From: Pararhodobacter sp. SW119
GTDB taxonomy: Bacteria > Pseudomonadota > Alphaproteobacteria > Rhodobacterales > Rhodobacteraceae
Reading direction: 5' to 3'
NCBI RefSeq assembly: GCF_017811755.1
Contig: NZ_JADDJF010000017.1
Coordinates: 19,750-83,749 of the forward strand
Length of the DNA: 64,000 nt
Positions 34,502-43,571 of this stretch are shown piece after piece. Under the pieces are notes generated by a model, which searched no databases, was not told where the DNA came from, and saw nothing but the letters and a program-made list of their open reading frames with translations. Made by a program: the position numbers and the translations under genes. The stretch's first letter is position 1; every line of letters starts with the position of its first letter.

Positions 34502-36037
34502 TTACTCCTGTTCGGTGGCGGGATTGGCCGCCGCGGCGCCAGCGCCGCTGTCGTCGCCTGTGCCGTCGCCGGGATCGGGGCGCGTTGCCGGCGTCGCCCG
34601 CGCGCCCTGCGTCTCGCCCGGACTGGTGCGATAGCGCAGGCCCAGTTCGGCCGCGCGCTTGGCGTCGACAGCGTTCTCGCGGTCGACTTCCTCGACATCG
34701 TAGCCGGTGGCCTCGACCACCTTGCGCCGCGAGGTGATGCCCGCCTCCATCGCCAGCACCTGCGCCTGGATGTCCTTCAGCGGATCGACCCAGTCCCAGC
34801 GCGGTGGGATCCACTGAACCGCGCGGAAGCGGGCAGGGGCCCCGGCATAGTCCGGCAGGTCGAGCGCGCCGGCGAGCATCGCCGTTTCCATCCACCGTGC
34901 CCAGATGGGCCGGCAGAGCTGATGTGCGAGCACCCCGTGCTGAAGCTGCTGCACCCGCCTGCGGAATTCGACCAGTTCCGCCCGCAGGCTGGAATAGTTC
35001 GCCTGCCGCACATCGCCGGTCACCAGGTGATAGGGCAGCCCCAGCGAGGCGGAGACTGCCAGCAGCGTCCGGTACTGGAACGCCTCGTAGCCGCCGCCGA
35101 CATCGGCGGGGCTCGAGAACTTCACGTCCTCGCCCGGCAGCAGCACCTGCATGGTGCCGGGCTCGAGGCTGGCAATGGCGGCGCCATCGAGGTCCGCGTC
35201 GGTCTCGCCCATCATCGGCTCTTCCGGCGCGGACTTGGTGATGAAGCCCGCGAACATCGCCGCGGTCTTCTTCCGGTCAAGTTCGGCGTCGTCGTACTGG
35301 TCGAGCAGGAACAGCCGCACCATCGCCGGCGCCACATGCGGCAGGCCCCGGAGCTGGCCGGCATCGATCGGCCGATAGATGTGCAGCACCTCCGTTGCCG
35401 GCACGCGCACCGTCTCCGGGATCACCGCGCCCTGGTCAGTGCTGTCGCCCGGATGACGGCGGCGGAAGTGGTAGGCCACGCGCCGGCCGATCGCGTCGAA
35501 CTCGATCCCGCAGCGCAGCCGGTTGCCGTTCGCCGCCGTCCCCGTCTTCTCGAAGGGCAGCATTTCCGATTGCAGCAGTTGCAGCTGCAGCGGCACCAGC
35601 AGCCCGTCCTCGGCGCGGCGCGGGCGCATCCGGACGAAGCACTCGCCCGCGACGAACATCTCCCGCGCTACCATGGCCTGCAGGCCGTAGAAGTCGGTCA
35701 GCCCGTCGGCATCCGCCTCGTCGGTCCAGGCGAGCCAGAGCCGCTGGACGCGATCACGCATGGCCGCATCCTCGATCAGCGAGGAGGGCTTGATCCCGTC
35801 GCCCACGAGGTTCGCCGCAAACGCCTCGCAGGCATTTGCCGCATAGCCGTTGGTGACCACCAGTTCGCGCGACCGCGCCAGCAGTCGCGGCCCGCCCGAG
35901 GCGACCAGCGCGTTGATGTTCTCCAGTGGCGGGTTCCAGCCCCGCAGCCGGCGCCGGGACATGGCCCCTTCGAGGCGGGCGCGCACGGCCGCGGGGCCGC
36001 CGGTCGCGCGGCGGCGGAAGCGATCAATCAGACCCAT
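34502..36037 (-). CDS. portal protein, lambda family
   Basis: 511 aa. The lambda gpB-type portal is recognised from RLRGWNPPLENINALV, VTNGYAANACEAFAANLVGDGI, REMFVAGECFVRM, DDAELDRKKTAAMF and LPYHLVTGDVRQANYSSLRA. It forms the dodecameric DNA channel and docks the terminase. The C-terminal tail is a low-complexity Gly/Asp/Ala region. The start follows gpW by a few bases. Confidence 0.93.
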   Translation of the reverse strand: MGLIDRFRRRATGGPAAVRARLEGAMSRRRLRGWNPPLENINALVASGGPRLLARSRELVVTNGYAANACEAFAANLVGDGIKPSSLIEDAAMRDRVQRLWLAWTDEADADGLTDFYGLQAMVAREMFVAGECFVRMRPRRAEDGLLVPLQLQLLQSEMLPFEKTGTAANGNRLRCGIEFDAIGRRVAYHFRRRHPGDSTDQGAVIPETVRVPATEVLHIYRPIDAGQLRGLPHVAPAMVRLFLLDQYDDAELDRKKTAAMFAGFITKSAPEEPMMGETDADLDGAAIASLEPGTMQVLLPGEDVKFSSPADVGGGYEAFQYRTLLAVSASLGLPYHLVTGDVRQANYSSLRAELVEFRRRVQQLQHGVLAHQLCRPIWARWMETAMLAGALDLPDYAGAPARFRAVQWIPPRWDWVDPLKDIQAQVLAMEAGITSRRKVVEATGYDVEEVDRENAVDAKRAAELGLRYRTSPGETQGARATPATRPDPGDGTGDDSGAGAAAANPATEQE

Positions 36038-36040
36038 GGA

Positions 36041-36256
36041 TCAGAGCCCTTTAGCTGTCGTCACGCGCACCTGCCGGACGATCCGCCGCCCCTCGGCGGA
36101 GGCGATCTCGCGGTCGAGCGCCTCAAGCGCCCGGTCGATCTCTGCGATGCTGCGATACTCAACGGTCTTGCCGTCGTAGCTGACCCGCGCCACGCCCGAG
36201 GACCGCTGCGCGGCTAGCGCTGCGCGGCGCGCGCGGAGTTCTGCGGGCGTGGGCAT
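36041..36256 (-). CDS. gpW-like head-tail joining protein
   Basis: 71 aa: [20 protein letters not shown], then a short hairpin ([12 protein letters not shown]) and [20 protein letters not shown]. Size, helix-hairpin-helix pattern and place between terminase and portal fit gpW. Its original upstream neighbour, the terminase gene, is now separated by 1.7 kb of cargo. Confidence 0.75.
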   Translation of the reverse strand: MPTPAELRARRAALAAQRSSGVARVSYDGKTVEYRSIAEIDRALEALDREIASAEGRRIVRQVRVTTAKGL

Positions 36257-36348
36257 CGATGGCTCCTGGTAGCTTTTTCCCGGTGGCGGAGGCGCCGCGG
36301 GACGGATATTTCCGACCAAAAAACCGGAATCGGAATCGGAGATCAGGC

Positions 36349-37245
36349 ATGTCCCCCAACGAAATCTTCACCACCCTGGCCGTCTCGGAAGGCTTCCCGC
36401 GCGAGGCCCTGGTCGCGGCGGGCGAGTGCCGTGACGAGATGGTCCCGCTGTTTCTCGACCAGATCGAGCGGCTCCGGAATGCAGACGCCGACACATCCAG
36501 CGAAGCAGACGTCTCTGCCTTCCTCTTCGTCTATTACCTGCTCGGCGAATGGCGCGACAGCCGAGCTTATCACCCGCTCACCGCCTTGCTGCGGCAGGAT
36601 TCCGACTATCTCGAACTTCTCCTCGGCGATGCCATCACCGAAGGCACCAAGCGCGTCATTGCCGGTGTTTTCGATGGCGATCTGCAGCCGATCCTAGACG
36701 CGATCGAGGATCCGACCGCCGACCAGTTCGTTCGCTGCGAGATGATCGACGCACTCGTCATCATCGCTCGGCAGCATCCTGAAACGCGTCCGGATGTCGA
36801 AGACTACCTTGAGCGGTTCTTCGCATCCGACTTCAAGAAGCCGGAGATCCTCTGGGGTTCCTGGGCCTTCGCCGTCGCAGATCTCGGCCTTGCGCATCTG
36901 GAGCCGCAGGTCCGGGAAGCCTTCGAAAAGGAGTGGGTCTCGCCAGAAGAGGCGGATTTCGACTTCTTTCAACAGGAGTTGCGAAAGTCGGTGGAGGGCG
37001 GCCAGTCGCCGTGGTTCCATAGTCGCCGCAAGACCGGACTGATCGACAGCGCCATCGACGAACTCGCGCGTTGGCATTGCTTCTCCGAAGCGTTCCTGAA
37101 GGCCCGGGCGAAGGAACGTGCCTCAAGCACCGGGCTGCCCCAGATCTTCGGCGACTCCTTCGAACGCGAGACGCCCAAGGTCGGCCGCAACGACCCCTGT
37201 CCCTGCGGCAGCGGCAGAAAGTTCAAGAAGTGCTGCCTGCATTGA
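36349..37245 (+). CDS. DUF1186 protein with C-terminal SEC-C zinc motif (cargo)
   Basis: 298 aa from ATG 36349 (GGAGATCAGG upstream). The body is all-helical with HEAT-like character ([60 protein letters not shown]). The C-terminus is a perfect SEC-C zinc finger, [20 protein letters not shown], as found in SecA and many accessory proteins. Function of DUF1186 is unknown; SEC-C often mediates ribosome or SecB contact. Plus strand; its 3' end overlaps the convergent DUF1989 gene by 23 bp. Confidence 0.85.
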   Translation: MSPNEIFTTLAVSEGFPREALVAAGECRDEMVPLFLDQIERLRNADADTSSEADVSAFLFVYYLLGEWRDSRAYHPLTALLRQDSDYLELLLGDAITEGTKRVIAGVFDGDLQPILDAIEDPTADQFVRCEMIDALVIIARQHPETRPDVEDYLERFFASDFKKPEILWGSWAFAVADLGLAHLEPQVREAFEKEWVSPEEADFDFFQQELRKSVEGGQSPWFHSRRKTGLIDSAIDELARWHCFSEAFLKARAKERASSTGLPQIFGDSFERETPKVGRNDPCPCGSGRKFKKCCLH

Positions 37246-37894
37246 TATCTGCGGCCAGCGTGCCGCCACCGGCGAATTGGCACGGGTTTGGCAGGATGCG
37301 ATAGTGCGCCTCGGTCGGCTGGCAAGCGGCGCCGTTTATCGGCAACATGTCCTGCGGACAGGCGGACATGGCGACGATGCAATCCATCTGCGCACGCAGA
37401 ACGACGTAGTCCCCCGGTTTCGACAGGGGTTCACCCCACCCGGTCAACCCGTCCGCCGAAACCGGGATGTTCATCCAGAGGTTCAGCGGGCTCGGGCATT
37501 CGGGTGGTACGCGCCCGATCCGCCTCATGGCAGCATGCAGGTTGTCCGTGCAGTTGTCGTGATACTCCGTGCAGCCCAGAAGGCCGTAGCGATAGTCGTC
37601 ACAGGCCGCCATGAGTGTGTCATGCCGCCCGGGCGAGGTATCCTCTTCCATGATCATGATCGGCCGACGCCGGTTGGTGATCAGCGCATCTCCCTTTCCA
37701 GGCCACAGCTTGCCCAGTGTCGCGCGCATGTGCTCGTTGGACAGAAATTCCGTCAAGTCTTCGGCGCTGAACACCCATGTATCCACCACCTGAGACCCGT
37801 GCGTGTTGATGATCTGAATTGCCTGCCCCGTGCCGAGACGCACCGCGCGCCCCCGCCGGGCTGGAAGAGTGGAGAGTTCGGGTTCTGAGGACAA
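37223..37894 (-). CDS. DUF1989 urea carboxylase-associated protein (cargo)
   Basis: 223 aa. Family features: [56 protein letters not shown] and [17 protein letters not shown]1989 proteins accompany urea or guanidine carboxylases and are thought to be small-molecule deaminases or carboxyguanidine hydrolases; conserved Cys and His could bind metal. No carboxylase is nearby, so here it is a stray metabolic gene between terminase and gpW. Convergent with the SEC-C gene. Confidence 0.82.
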   Translation of the reverse strand: MSSEPELSTLPARRGRAVRLGTGQAIQIINTHGSQVVDTWVFSAEDLTEFLSNEHMRATLGKLWPGKGDALITNRRRPIMIMEEDTSPGRHDTLMAACDDYRYGLLGCTEYHDNCTDNLHAAMRRIGRVPPECPSPLNLWMNIPVSADGLTGWGEPLSKPGDYVVLRAQMDCIVAMSACPQDMLPINGAACQPTEAHYRILPNPCQFAGGGTLAADINAGSTS

Positions 37895-37981
37895 ATGCCT
37901 GGCTCCGTTTCTGAAGCTCCCCGATCAAAACAGAGATGCAGGAGCCTCGCAAGCGATGGAGCCCCGACATGGCCCGCACGT

Positions 37982-40477
37982 TTACCTCAGATAACTTGAC
38001 CGCACAGTCCGCCGTTTCGGCGCGGCAGCTCTCGCAGCCGATGTCCGCGAGGGCGCGCCGCCAACTGACACCTCCTTCTCCACGCCGAGCTGCGACTCCA
38101 GATCGGCCCATCGCGCTTCTGGCCAGCGATCGGCACCGGCAATCCAGGCGGCGGCGCGGGCATAGACGCGCAGGTCCAGCGCCTCGTTGCGCTCGCGCAG
38201 TTTCTGCCATTCGAGCTTCGAGAAGCCGCGCCTGGTGCGCACCGTCACCAGCTGCTCGGCGGTGAGCTGCTTCAGCCATTCGCCGTCGGCCCAGTCCGGC
38301 AGGTGGATGGTGCCGGGCGGGAACGCCGCGCCAGCGTCATGCTCCTCTTTCGTTGGTCGCTCCTGCCGCAGATAGCGATAGGTCTCGGCCTTGAAGGTCG
38401 AGGTGGCGACGGTCCAGAGCCGCGCGCCGCGCCGAAGTCGCTTGCCGGCGACGGTCGCGTCGACATAGGTCGGCCCCGTCACCGGGCTCGCGCGGTTGAA
38501 CCCTTCGACGCCCTTCACTGGGGCCACCTGCGCGAAGCCCACCTGCCGCGACCAGGCATAGACGGCGCTGGTCTCGAAGCCCGTGTCGATGGCAAGCCGG
38601 GCGATGGTCAGGTGCTGGCCGCTCGCATGCGCCCATGTCCGGCCAAGCAGGTCGGTGAGCTTCTGCCAGCAGGCCGGATCGCCGGGCCCGCCCTCGATCA
38701 CCATATGATCCACGAGCCAGCTTTCCAGCCCGCGGCCCCAGGCCCAGACGTCGACCTCGATCCGGTCCTTCTGCACATCGGCGCCAGCTGTCAGGAAAAG
38801 CCCGCCTGCAGGCACGGTGCCCGGCGTCCAGGCTTCGCGCCGGTCCGCCAGGCGCTGCCAGTCGGGGGCTTCGCCGGTCTCCATCCAGGTCTCGCCGAGG
38901 ATGGTGTTCCGGAACGCCCGCATCGCCTCGTCCGATCCCCGTGCTGCCTCATGCGCTCGCGCGATCCGCGCCCAGCTTAGCCATCCCACCGGCGAGTAGA
39001 GCGCCGAGAGATGGTAGCCGACCGTGGTCGGATCGGCGGCGGTCGCGGTCGCCCGCCATTCGCCTCGCTCCAGCATCGCCGTCTTGTGGTGCTCGGAGAT
39101 GGGTGCCTCGCAGCCCTCGCAGTGATACTCCGCCGTCTCCGGCTGCCCCTTGTCCCAGCGCAGCCGCTCGAACTTGAGCCACTGCTCGTGCTCGCATTGT
39201 GGACACGGCACGAAGAACCGCCGCTGGTCGGATGCCTCGAACTCCCGCTCGATGCGCGACAGCCCTCGGATCGTCGGGGTCGAGACCAGGAACACCTTGC
39301 GCCGGTGCGCGAAGGTCAGAGACCGGGCCTCGGCCAGTGTGACCGGATCACCTTCCTCGTCGGCCGAGGCCGGATAGGCATCAACCTCGTCGAGAAAGAT
39401 GTAGCGCGCCGGGGTAGAGCGCAGCCCCACGGCCGAGTTGGCACCCGTCATGATCAGGATGCCGCCCGCGAACTCCTTCGACAGCATCGTGTTGCCGGCA
39501 TCGCGCGAGCGCGCGGGCTTCACCCGCTCGCGCAGTTCCGGGCTTTCCTCGATCAGCGGGTCGATGCGTTGCCGCGAGTTGCGCTTTGCCAGTTCCACCG
39601 TTGGCTGCACCGCCAGCATCGGGCCCGGCGCCTGGTGGATCACGAACCCGATCCAGTTGTTGCCAGCCTCGGTCGCGCCCACCTGCGCAGCCTTCTGGAA
39701 TACGATCCGGCTGCTGGGATCGCCCGGGCTCAGCCGGTCCATGATCTCGCACATGTAGGGCGTGCGGGCAGTACGGTACCGCCCCGGTTCGGCCGAGGCG
39801 CGGGAGGCCAGCATCCGGTGCCGATCGGCCCATTCCGAAACCGTCAGGTCCGGGTCGGGACGCATGCCCCGCGACCAGGCGAGGATCAGCCCGGCGGCGC
39901 CCTCGAAGGCAAAGACATCCTCATCCAAGCCCGGTCCGGATCTCGGAGAGGCTGTTGAGCTGGGCGCCAGCGCCGCCTCCACCTCGACTCCGTCTCCCAG
40001 CACCGCGGTCAGTTCCGATGCCATCAGCGCCGCGACGCGCGCGGGCAAGGTGACCCAGGCATCGCGCTCCTCGCGCGCCAGCCGGAACATCAGCGTTTCG
40101 GCCCGCGCCTTGTCGACCAGTTCGCCCTTGAGCTTCTGGAGCCGGATGCGCCGCTCCTGCGCCTTCAGCACCTCGTTCGCAGTCTTCGCCTGCAGGAAGG
40201 TCGTGCCGCCGCCAACCGGAGGCGCGGCGAGCCCCTGTTCGCGCAGCGTATCGCCCACCGCGCTGACGGCCGCTTCGGGCACAGGCTTCAGCTTCGGTGC
40301 GGGCGGCTTTCTGGTCTTGGACGGGTCCGTCGTCTCAGAGCGCCGCCGGTCGGAAGCCTCGGCGTCGATGGAGCCGTCGGGGAACAACACCAGCCGCTCG
40401 GCTGTCTTCGCCTTCTGGATCGCGCCGCGCGAGAGGCCGGCATGCGCAGCGTACTGGCGCTCGCTCATGCCCTTCAT
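37982..40477 (-). CDS. terminase: small-subunit-like N-terminus fused to large subunit (GpA family)
   Basis: 831 aa. Residues about 1-165 look like a small terminase: HTH (MSERQYAAHAGLSRGAIQKA), then FLQAKTANEVLKAQERRIRLQKLKGELVDK. After a Ser/Pro linker (about 170-185) comes the gpA-type large terminase: DPDLTVSEWADRHRML, Walker-like FQKAAQVGATEAGNNW, motif II ARYIFLDEVDAYP, FLVSTPTIRG, a CxxC zinc pair, and nuclease-domain Asp residues in TAGADVQKDRIEVD. It packages DNA into the prohead. The two subunits are normally separate genes. Confidence 0.88.
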   Translation of the reverse strand: MKGMSERQYAAHAGLSRGAIQKAKTAERLVLFPDGSIDAEASDRRRSETTDPSKTRKPPAPKLKPVPEAAVSAVGDTLREQGLAAPPVGGGTTFLQAKTANEVLKAQERRIRLQKLKGELVDKARAETLMFRLAREERDAWVTLPARVAALMASELTAVLGDGVEVEAALAPSSTASPRSGPGLDEDVFAFEGAAGLILAWSRGMRPDPDLTVSEWADRHRMLASRASAEPGRYRTARTPYMCEIMDRLSPGDPSSRIVFQKAAQVGATEAGNNWIGFVIHQAPGPMLAVQPTVELAKRNSRQRIDPLIEESPELRERVKPARSRDAGNTMLSKEFAGGILIMTGANSAVGLRSTPARYIFLDEVDAYPASADEEGDPVTLAEARSLTFAHRRKVFLVSTPTIRGLSRIEREFEASDQRRFFVPCPQCEHEQWLKFERLRWDKGQPETAEYHCEGCEAPISEHHKTAMLERGEWRATATAADPTTVGYHLSALYSPVGWLSWARIARAHEAARGSDEAMRAFRNTILGETWMETGEAPDWQRLADRREAWTPGTVPAGGLFLTAGADVQKDRIEVDVWAWGRGLESWLVDHMVIEGGPGDPACWQKLTDLLGRTWAHASGQHLTIARLAIDTGFETSAVYAWSRQVGFAQVAPVKGVEGFNRASPVTGPTYVDATVAGKRLRRGARLWTVATSTFKAETYRYLRQERPTKEEHDAGAAFPPGTIHLPDWADGEWLKQLTAEQLVTVRTRRGFSKLEWQKLRERNEALDLRVYARAAAWIAGADRWPEARWADLESQLGVEKEVSVGGAPSRTSAARAAAPKRRTVRSSYLR

Positions 40478-40680
40478 CGCCGACCTCTATTATCATTCCG
40501 GTTTAGGTGCTTATCGAGTTGATAAGCCCGCCGTGTGGAGCGAACGTCCATCCACAAGGACGATCCAACTCACTGCTCGGGGCCACGACGACGACCTCTG
40601 GCCCACGCCGCGCCGACCGCGCGGCTCGGGGTGGTAGGAGGCTCCGCATTCCGCGAGCCTCGACCACCACGGAGACGACC

Positions 40681-41285
40681 ATGAACAAGCTTTCCGATAC
40701 CCAACTCGTGATCCTCGGCGCCGCCGCACAGCGCGACGACCGCAACGTCCTGCCGCTGCCCGGCAGCCTCCGCGGCGGCGCGGCCGCCAAGGTGGTGGGC
40801 GCGCTGCTCTCGCGCGGGCTGATCGCCGAGACGGTGACGACAGCCGGACCAAGGCTGACGCGGTTCTCAACCGCTTCTGGCGCAACGACGCCGAAGGCCG
40901 GGCAATTCTGCTGCAAATTACTGACACTGGCCTCGCCGCCATCGGGGTAGAACCGGAGGGCGCGGACAGCGCGAACACGGGCGCGACGGAGGCGCCGGTC
41001 GAGGCCGCGCCGAAGAAGGGTCGCGGCCCGAAGAAGGCGGCGCCCACGGGCGCGAACATAGCCGCTCCGCGCAAGACGCGCGACGGCACCAAGCAGGCAA
41101 CCATGATCGCCATGCTGCGCCGCCCCGAGGGCGCGACCATCGCGCAGATAAGCGAGGCGACGGGCTGGCAGTCCCACACCGTGCGTGGGGCCTTCGCCGG
41201 GGCGCTGAAGAAGAAGCTCGGGCTCGAGGTCACCTCCGAGAAGGTCGAGGGTGGTGGGCGGATCTACCGACTGCCGCCGGCCTGA
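40681..41285 (+). pseudogene. DUF3489 protein gene, single frameshift
   Basis: The start (NKLSDTQLVILGAAAQRDDR) and end (MLRRPEGATIAQISEATGWQ, LEVTSEKVEGGGRIYR) are both typical DUF3489, but they lie in different frames. The natural protein continues as TKADAVLNRFWRNDAEGRA in the -1 frame from about 40839, so one base is lost or gained near 40830-40850. It may be a real inactivation or a sequencing error. The C-terminal half is a DNA-binding-like domain. Such genes accompany DUF2924/recombinase modules. A hairpin terminator follows. Plus strand, opposite to the phage. Confidence 0.75.
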
Positions 41286-41304
41286 TTTCCGCGATCTGCG
41301 GAAG

Positions 41305-41330
41305 CCGCCGCTTCATTGGCGGCGGTTTCT
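41305..41330 (+). terminator. intrinsic terminator after DUF3489
   Basis: CCGCCGC (41305-41311) pairs perfectly with GCGGCGG (41319-41325) across a 7-base loop and is followed by TTTCT. It lies 20 bp beyond the DUF3489 stop on the same strand. Confidence 0.65.
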
Positions 41331-41450
41331 CGTCTGTCTGACGGCATCGATCCGGTCGGCAATTTTTTCCGGGGAGATGAGTCCCGAGTGAAAAGGCTAG
41401 AAGGATGAGCTTCGCATCAATCCGCGCCGTCGTGGGGCGCGACTGGCGCG

Positions 41451-42656
41451 CTACTGGTCTCGAGGTACTCTGGTGTGAGGGTCACGATGGTCTCGCAACC
41501 GCCAGGCGGTGGCGCGGGTAAGCAGGGCGCCGCACAGGCATGTGATGAAGATCACCACGATGACGGCGTCGACCACGGTTGCGTCGATCAGGCCGGCGCC
41601 CTCGGCTGTGGTGGTGACGGCGAGCGTTGCAGCGGCTTGTGGCAGAGTCATGCCGATCATCGCCCACCGGCCAGTCCGGCTGAACCCGAAGCTGCGGCCG
41701 GTGATCCACGCGGCCCCACCCTTGCCGGCCAGGACCGCGAGGACGAGCAGTCCAGCCATCACCCAAGGCCAGATCTCGCCGAACACCGCGAGTTCGAGCT
41801 TCATGCCGGTCTGAATGAAGAAAAAAGGGATGAACAGCATCCGGCCGGCGAAAATCAGATGCTCGAACAGAACTTCGCGCCGCTTGAGACTGAGGTTGAG
41901 AGCGATGCCGGCGATGAAAGCGCCGAGAATATCCTTGGTGCCGATCAATTCGGCAAGTGCGGCGAGCGCCAGAAGTGCCGCGACCACGAAGAGCGCATTC
42001 TCCGCAAGGGTTGCCTCGGGGTCTTCGAAGGTGGCGCGAGCCAGCCGGGGCAGGCCATAGAGCGCCGCGGCGGCGAGGACGGCGAGCAGGACAATCGGGC
42101 CGGCCCAGCCGAGCGCACCCTCCTCGGCGCCCGAAAGCTGAAGCACGACCACCAGAACGACCAGGGCGGCGGTGTCGGTGAGCAGGGTGCCGCCAACGGC
42201 CGCAACGATCGGTCGGCGATGGATCAAGCCCATGCGTTGGACGATGGGGTAGGAAATCAGGGTATGCGATGCCAGTGCGGCGGCAAGCAGCAGCGCGCCG
42301 GGCCAATCCAAGCCGAAGAGAAGACCGACGCCGAGCACGGGTAGGAACGACAGCAGGAGGCACAGGGCGCCGAAAACGGCTGATTCGCGCTTGTGATGGC
42401 GGACGATCTCAAGGTCAATTTCAAGCCCGGCAAGAAACATGATGAAGAGCAGGCCGATGGAGCCAAGCAATTCGACGACAGGCTCGGCAGGCAGAATCTG
42501 CGCCCCACCCGGCCCGATCAGCATTCCGACGACCAGGAGTCCGATGAGACCCGGTACAGGCACGCGGTGGAAGACACGCTGAACTACCAAAACGACCAGC
42601 AAAACCAAGGTGAACTGGAGTAGTGCATCCTCCAGCGGCAGGGTAAAATCCAACAT
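41451..42656 (-). CDS. CPA2-type cation:proton antiporter (cargo)
   Basis: 401 aa with about 12 hydrophobic helices. Kef/NapA-like features: PVPGLIGLLVVGMLIGPGG, FLAGLEIDLEIVRHHKRE (helix with the conserved GLE), GTLLTDTAALVVLVVVLQLSG (the TD transport motif) and ELIGTKDILGAFIAGIALNLS. It exchanges Na+ or K+ for protons. There is no C-terminal TrkA-N/RCK domain, so it is a short type. Not a phage gene; lies between the terminase and the early-late region. Confidence 0.9.
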   Translation of the reverse strand: MLDFTLPLEDALLQFTLVLLVVLVVQRVFHRVPVPGLIGLLVVGMLIGPGGAQILPAEPVVELLGSIGLLFIMFLAGLEIDLEIVRHHKRESAVFGALCLLLSFLPVLGVGLLFGLDWPGALLLAAALASHTLISYPIVQRMGLIHRRPIVAAVGGTLLTDTAALVVLVVVLQLSGAEEGALGWAGPIVLLAVLAAAALYGLPRLARATFEDPEATLAENALFVVAALLALAALAELIGTKDILGAFIAGIALNLSLKRREVLFEHLIFAGRMLFIPFFFIQTGMKLELAVFGEIWPWVMAGLLVLAVLAGKGGAAWITGRSFGFSRTGRWAMIGMTLPQAAATLAVTTTAEGAGLIDATVVDAVIVVIFITCLCGALLTRATAWRLRDHRDPHTRVPRDQ

Positions 42657-42848
42657 TCCGGCTATCTTTCCATTCCGCTGAGAATTCGGGCTGTCTTACC
42701 AGAACCTCCGTGCCACGTTCCGCCGTGGCAACAAAACAGGCGCGCAAGCGTTCCCGAAACGAGCCCTTCCGTGATTGTTGGACAGATACCACGAGGGTTT
42801 TGCCTACAGTCGGACCAGCACAATCAATGGCATTTCGTAGAACTTCGT

Positions 42849-43292
42849 TTACCGCCCGATCTGGCGCTGCTCGAGTGTCTCATCGTCGCCGTCCGACTGC
42901 ATTACGTCGGCAATCAGGTGGTTCACCATCTCCGCGAAGTAGCTTGTCAGTTCCTTGTGCAGGTTGCGGAACTCGGCGCCGGTGGTCTTTTCGAACTCGG
43001 TTTGGCGGACCCGCACCATGACGGAGGTGCGCCGCTGTCGCGGATAGCGGTACGGCTTGACGCCGTTCTTGCGGCACAGCGCGACAAACAATCGAACCGC
43101 CCAGACATCGGGTAGTGAGTACTGAACCTCGATCTCGGGCTCCTCCGGTAATGCTGCCCTTGCCGGATCGAGCCGCGCCTGCAAGCGCTTGAGCGCCGCG
43201 CCGGCCGCCGCCCGTTCGCCGGCGGTCGCGCCGCGGGCGAACAAAGCCTCGAGCTTTTCCAGTCGTTCCCGAATATCGGCGTAACCGCGCAC
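42849..43292 (-). CDS. DUF2786/DUF7168-like phage protein
   Basis: 147 aa. Residues 1-42 (RERLEKLEALFARGATAGERAAAGAALKRLQ) are like DUF2786; the rest (PDVWAVRLFVALCRKNGVKPYRYPRQRRTSVMVRVRQTEFE and FRNLHKELTSYFAEMVNHL) is like DUF7168. These two parts usually occur together in phage and plasmid proteins with no known activity. Same strand as phage genes and probably part of the original genome. Confidence 0.65.
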   Translation of the reverse strand: MRGYADIRERLEKLEALFARGATAGERAAAGAALKRLQARLDPARAALPEEPEIEVQYSLPDVWAVRLFVALCRKNGVKPYRYPRQRRTSVMVRVRQTEFEKTTGAEFRNLHKELTSYFAEMVNHLIADVMQSDGDDETLEQRQIGR

Positions 43293-43331
43293 TTGCCAGT
43301 TTCCCGTCTTAACAGGATCCGGCGTAAACCA

Positions 43332-43571
43332 TCACGTCGTGGAGCGGTCAACCGTCCGGGATGCGCGCAGCTGCTCGAAGAACCGGCGCAGCAGGTATCC
43401 CCTTGCCAACGAGACCATCACGAAAGCGGCGCCAATCGCCAGATGCTCGCCGAGTGCGGCCTCGATGCCGAACAGCGGGAACACCGTCAACTGCGTCGCG
43501 ATCGCTAGCACATAGCCCACGACGACATTGGTCGCGGCCTCGACGAAGGACATCTTGCGTGACTGTCTCAT
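43332..43571 (-). CDS. DUF7220 phage membrane protein
   Basis: 79 aa. Recognised from SRKMSFVEAATNVVVGYVLA and GAAFVMVSLARGYLLRRFFEQL. Two transmembrane helices. Overlaps the methyltransferase stop by four bases (ATGA), so it is translationally coupled. Common in alphaproteobacterial prophages; function unknown. Confidence 0.75.
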   Translation of the reverse strand: MRQSRKMSFVEAATNVVVGYVLAIATQLTVFPLFGIEAALGEHLAIGAAFVMVSLARGYLLRRFFEQLRASRTVDRSTT

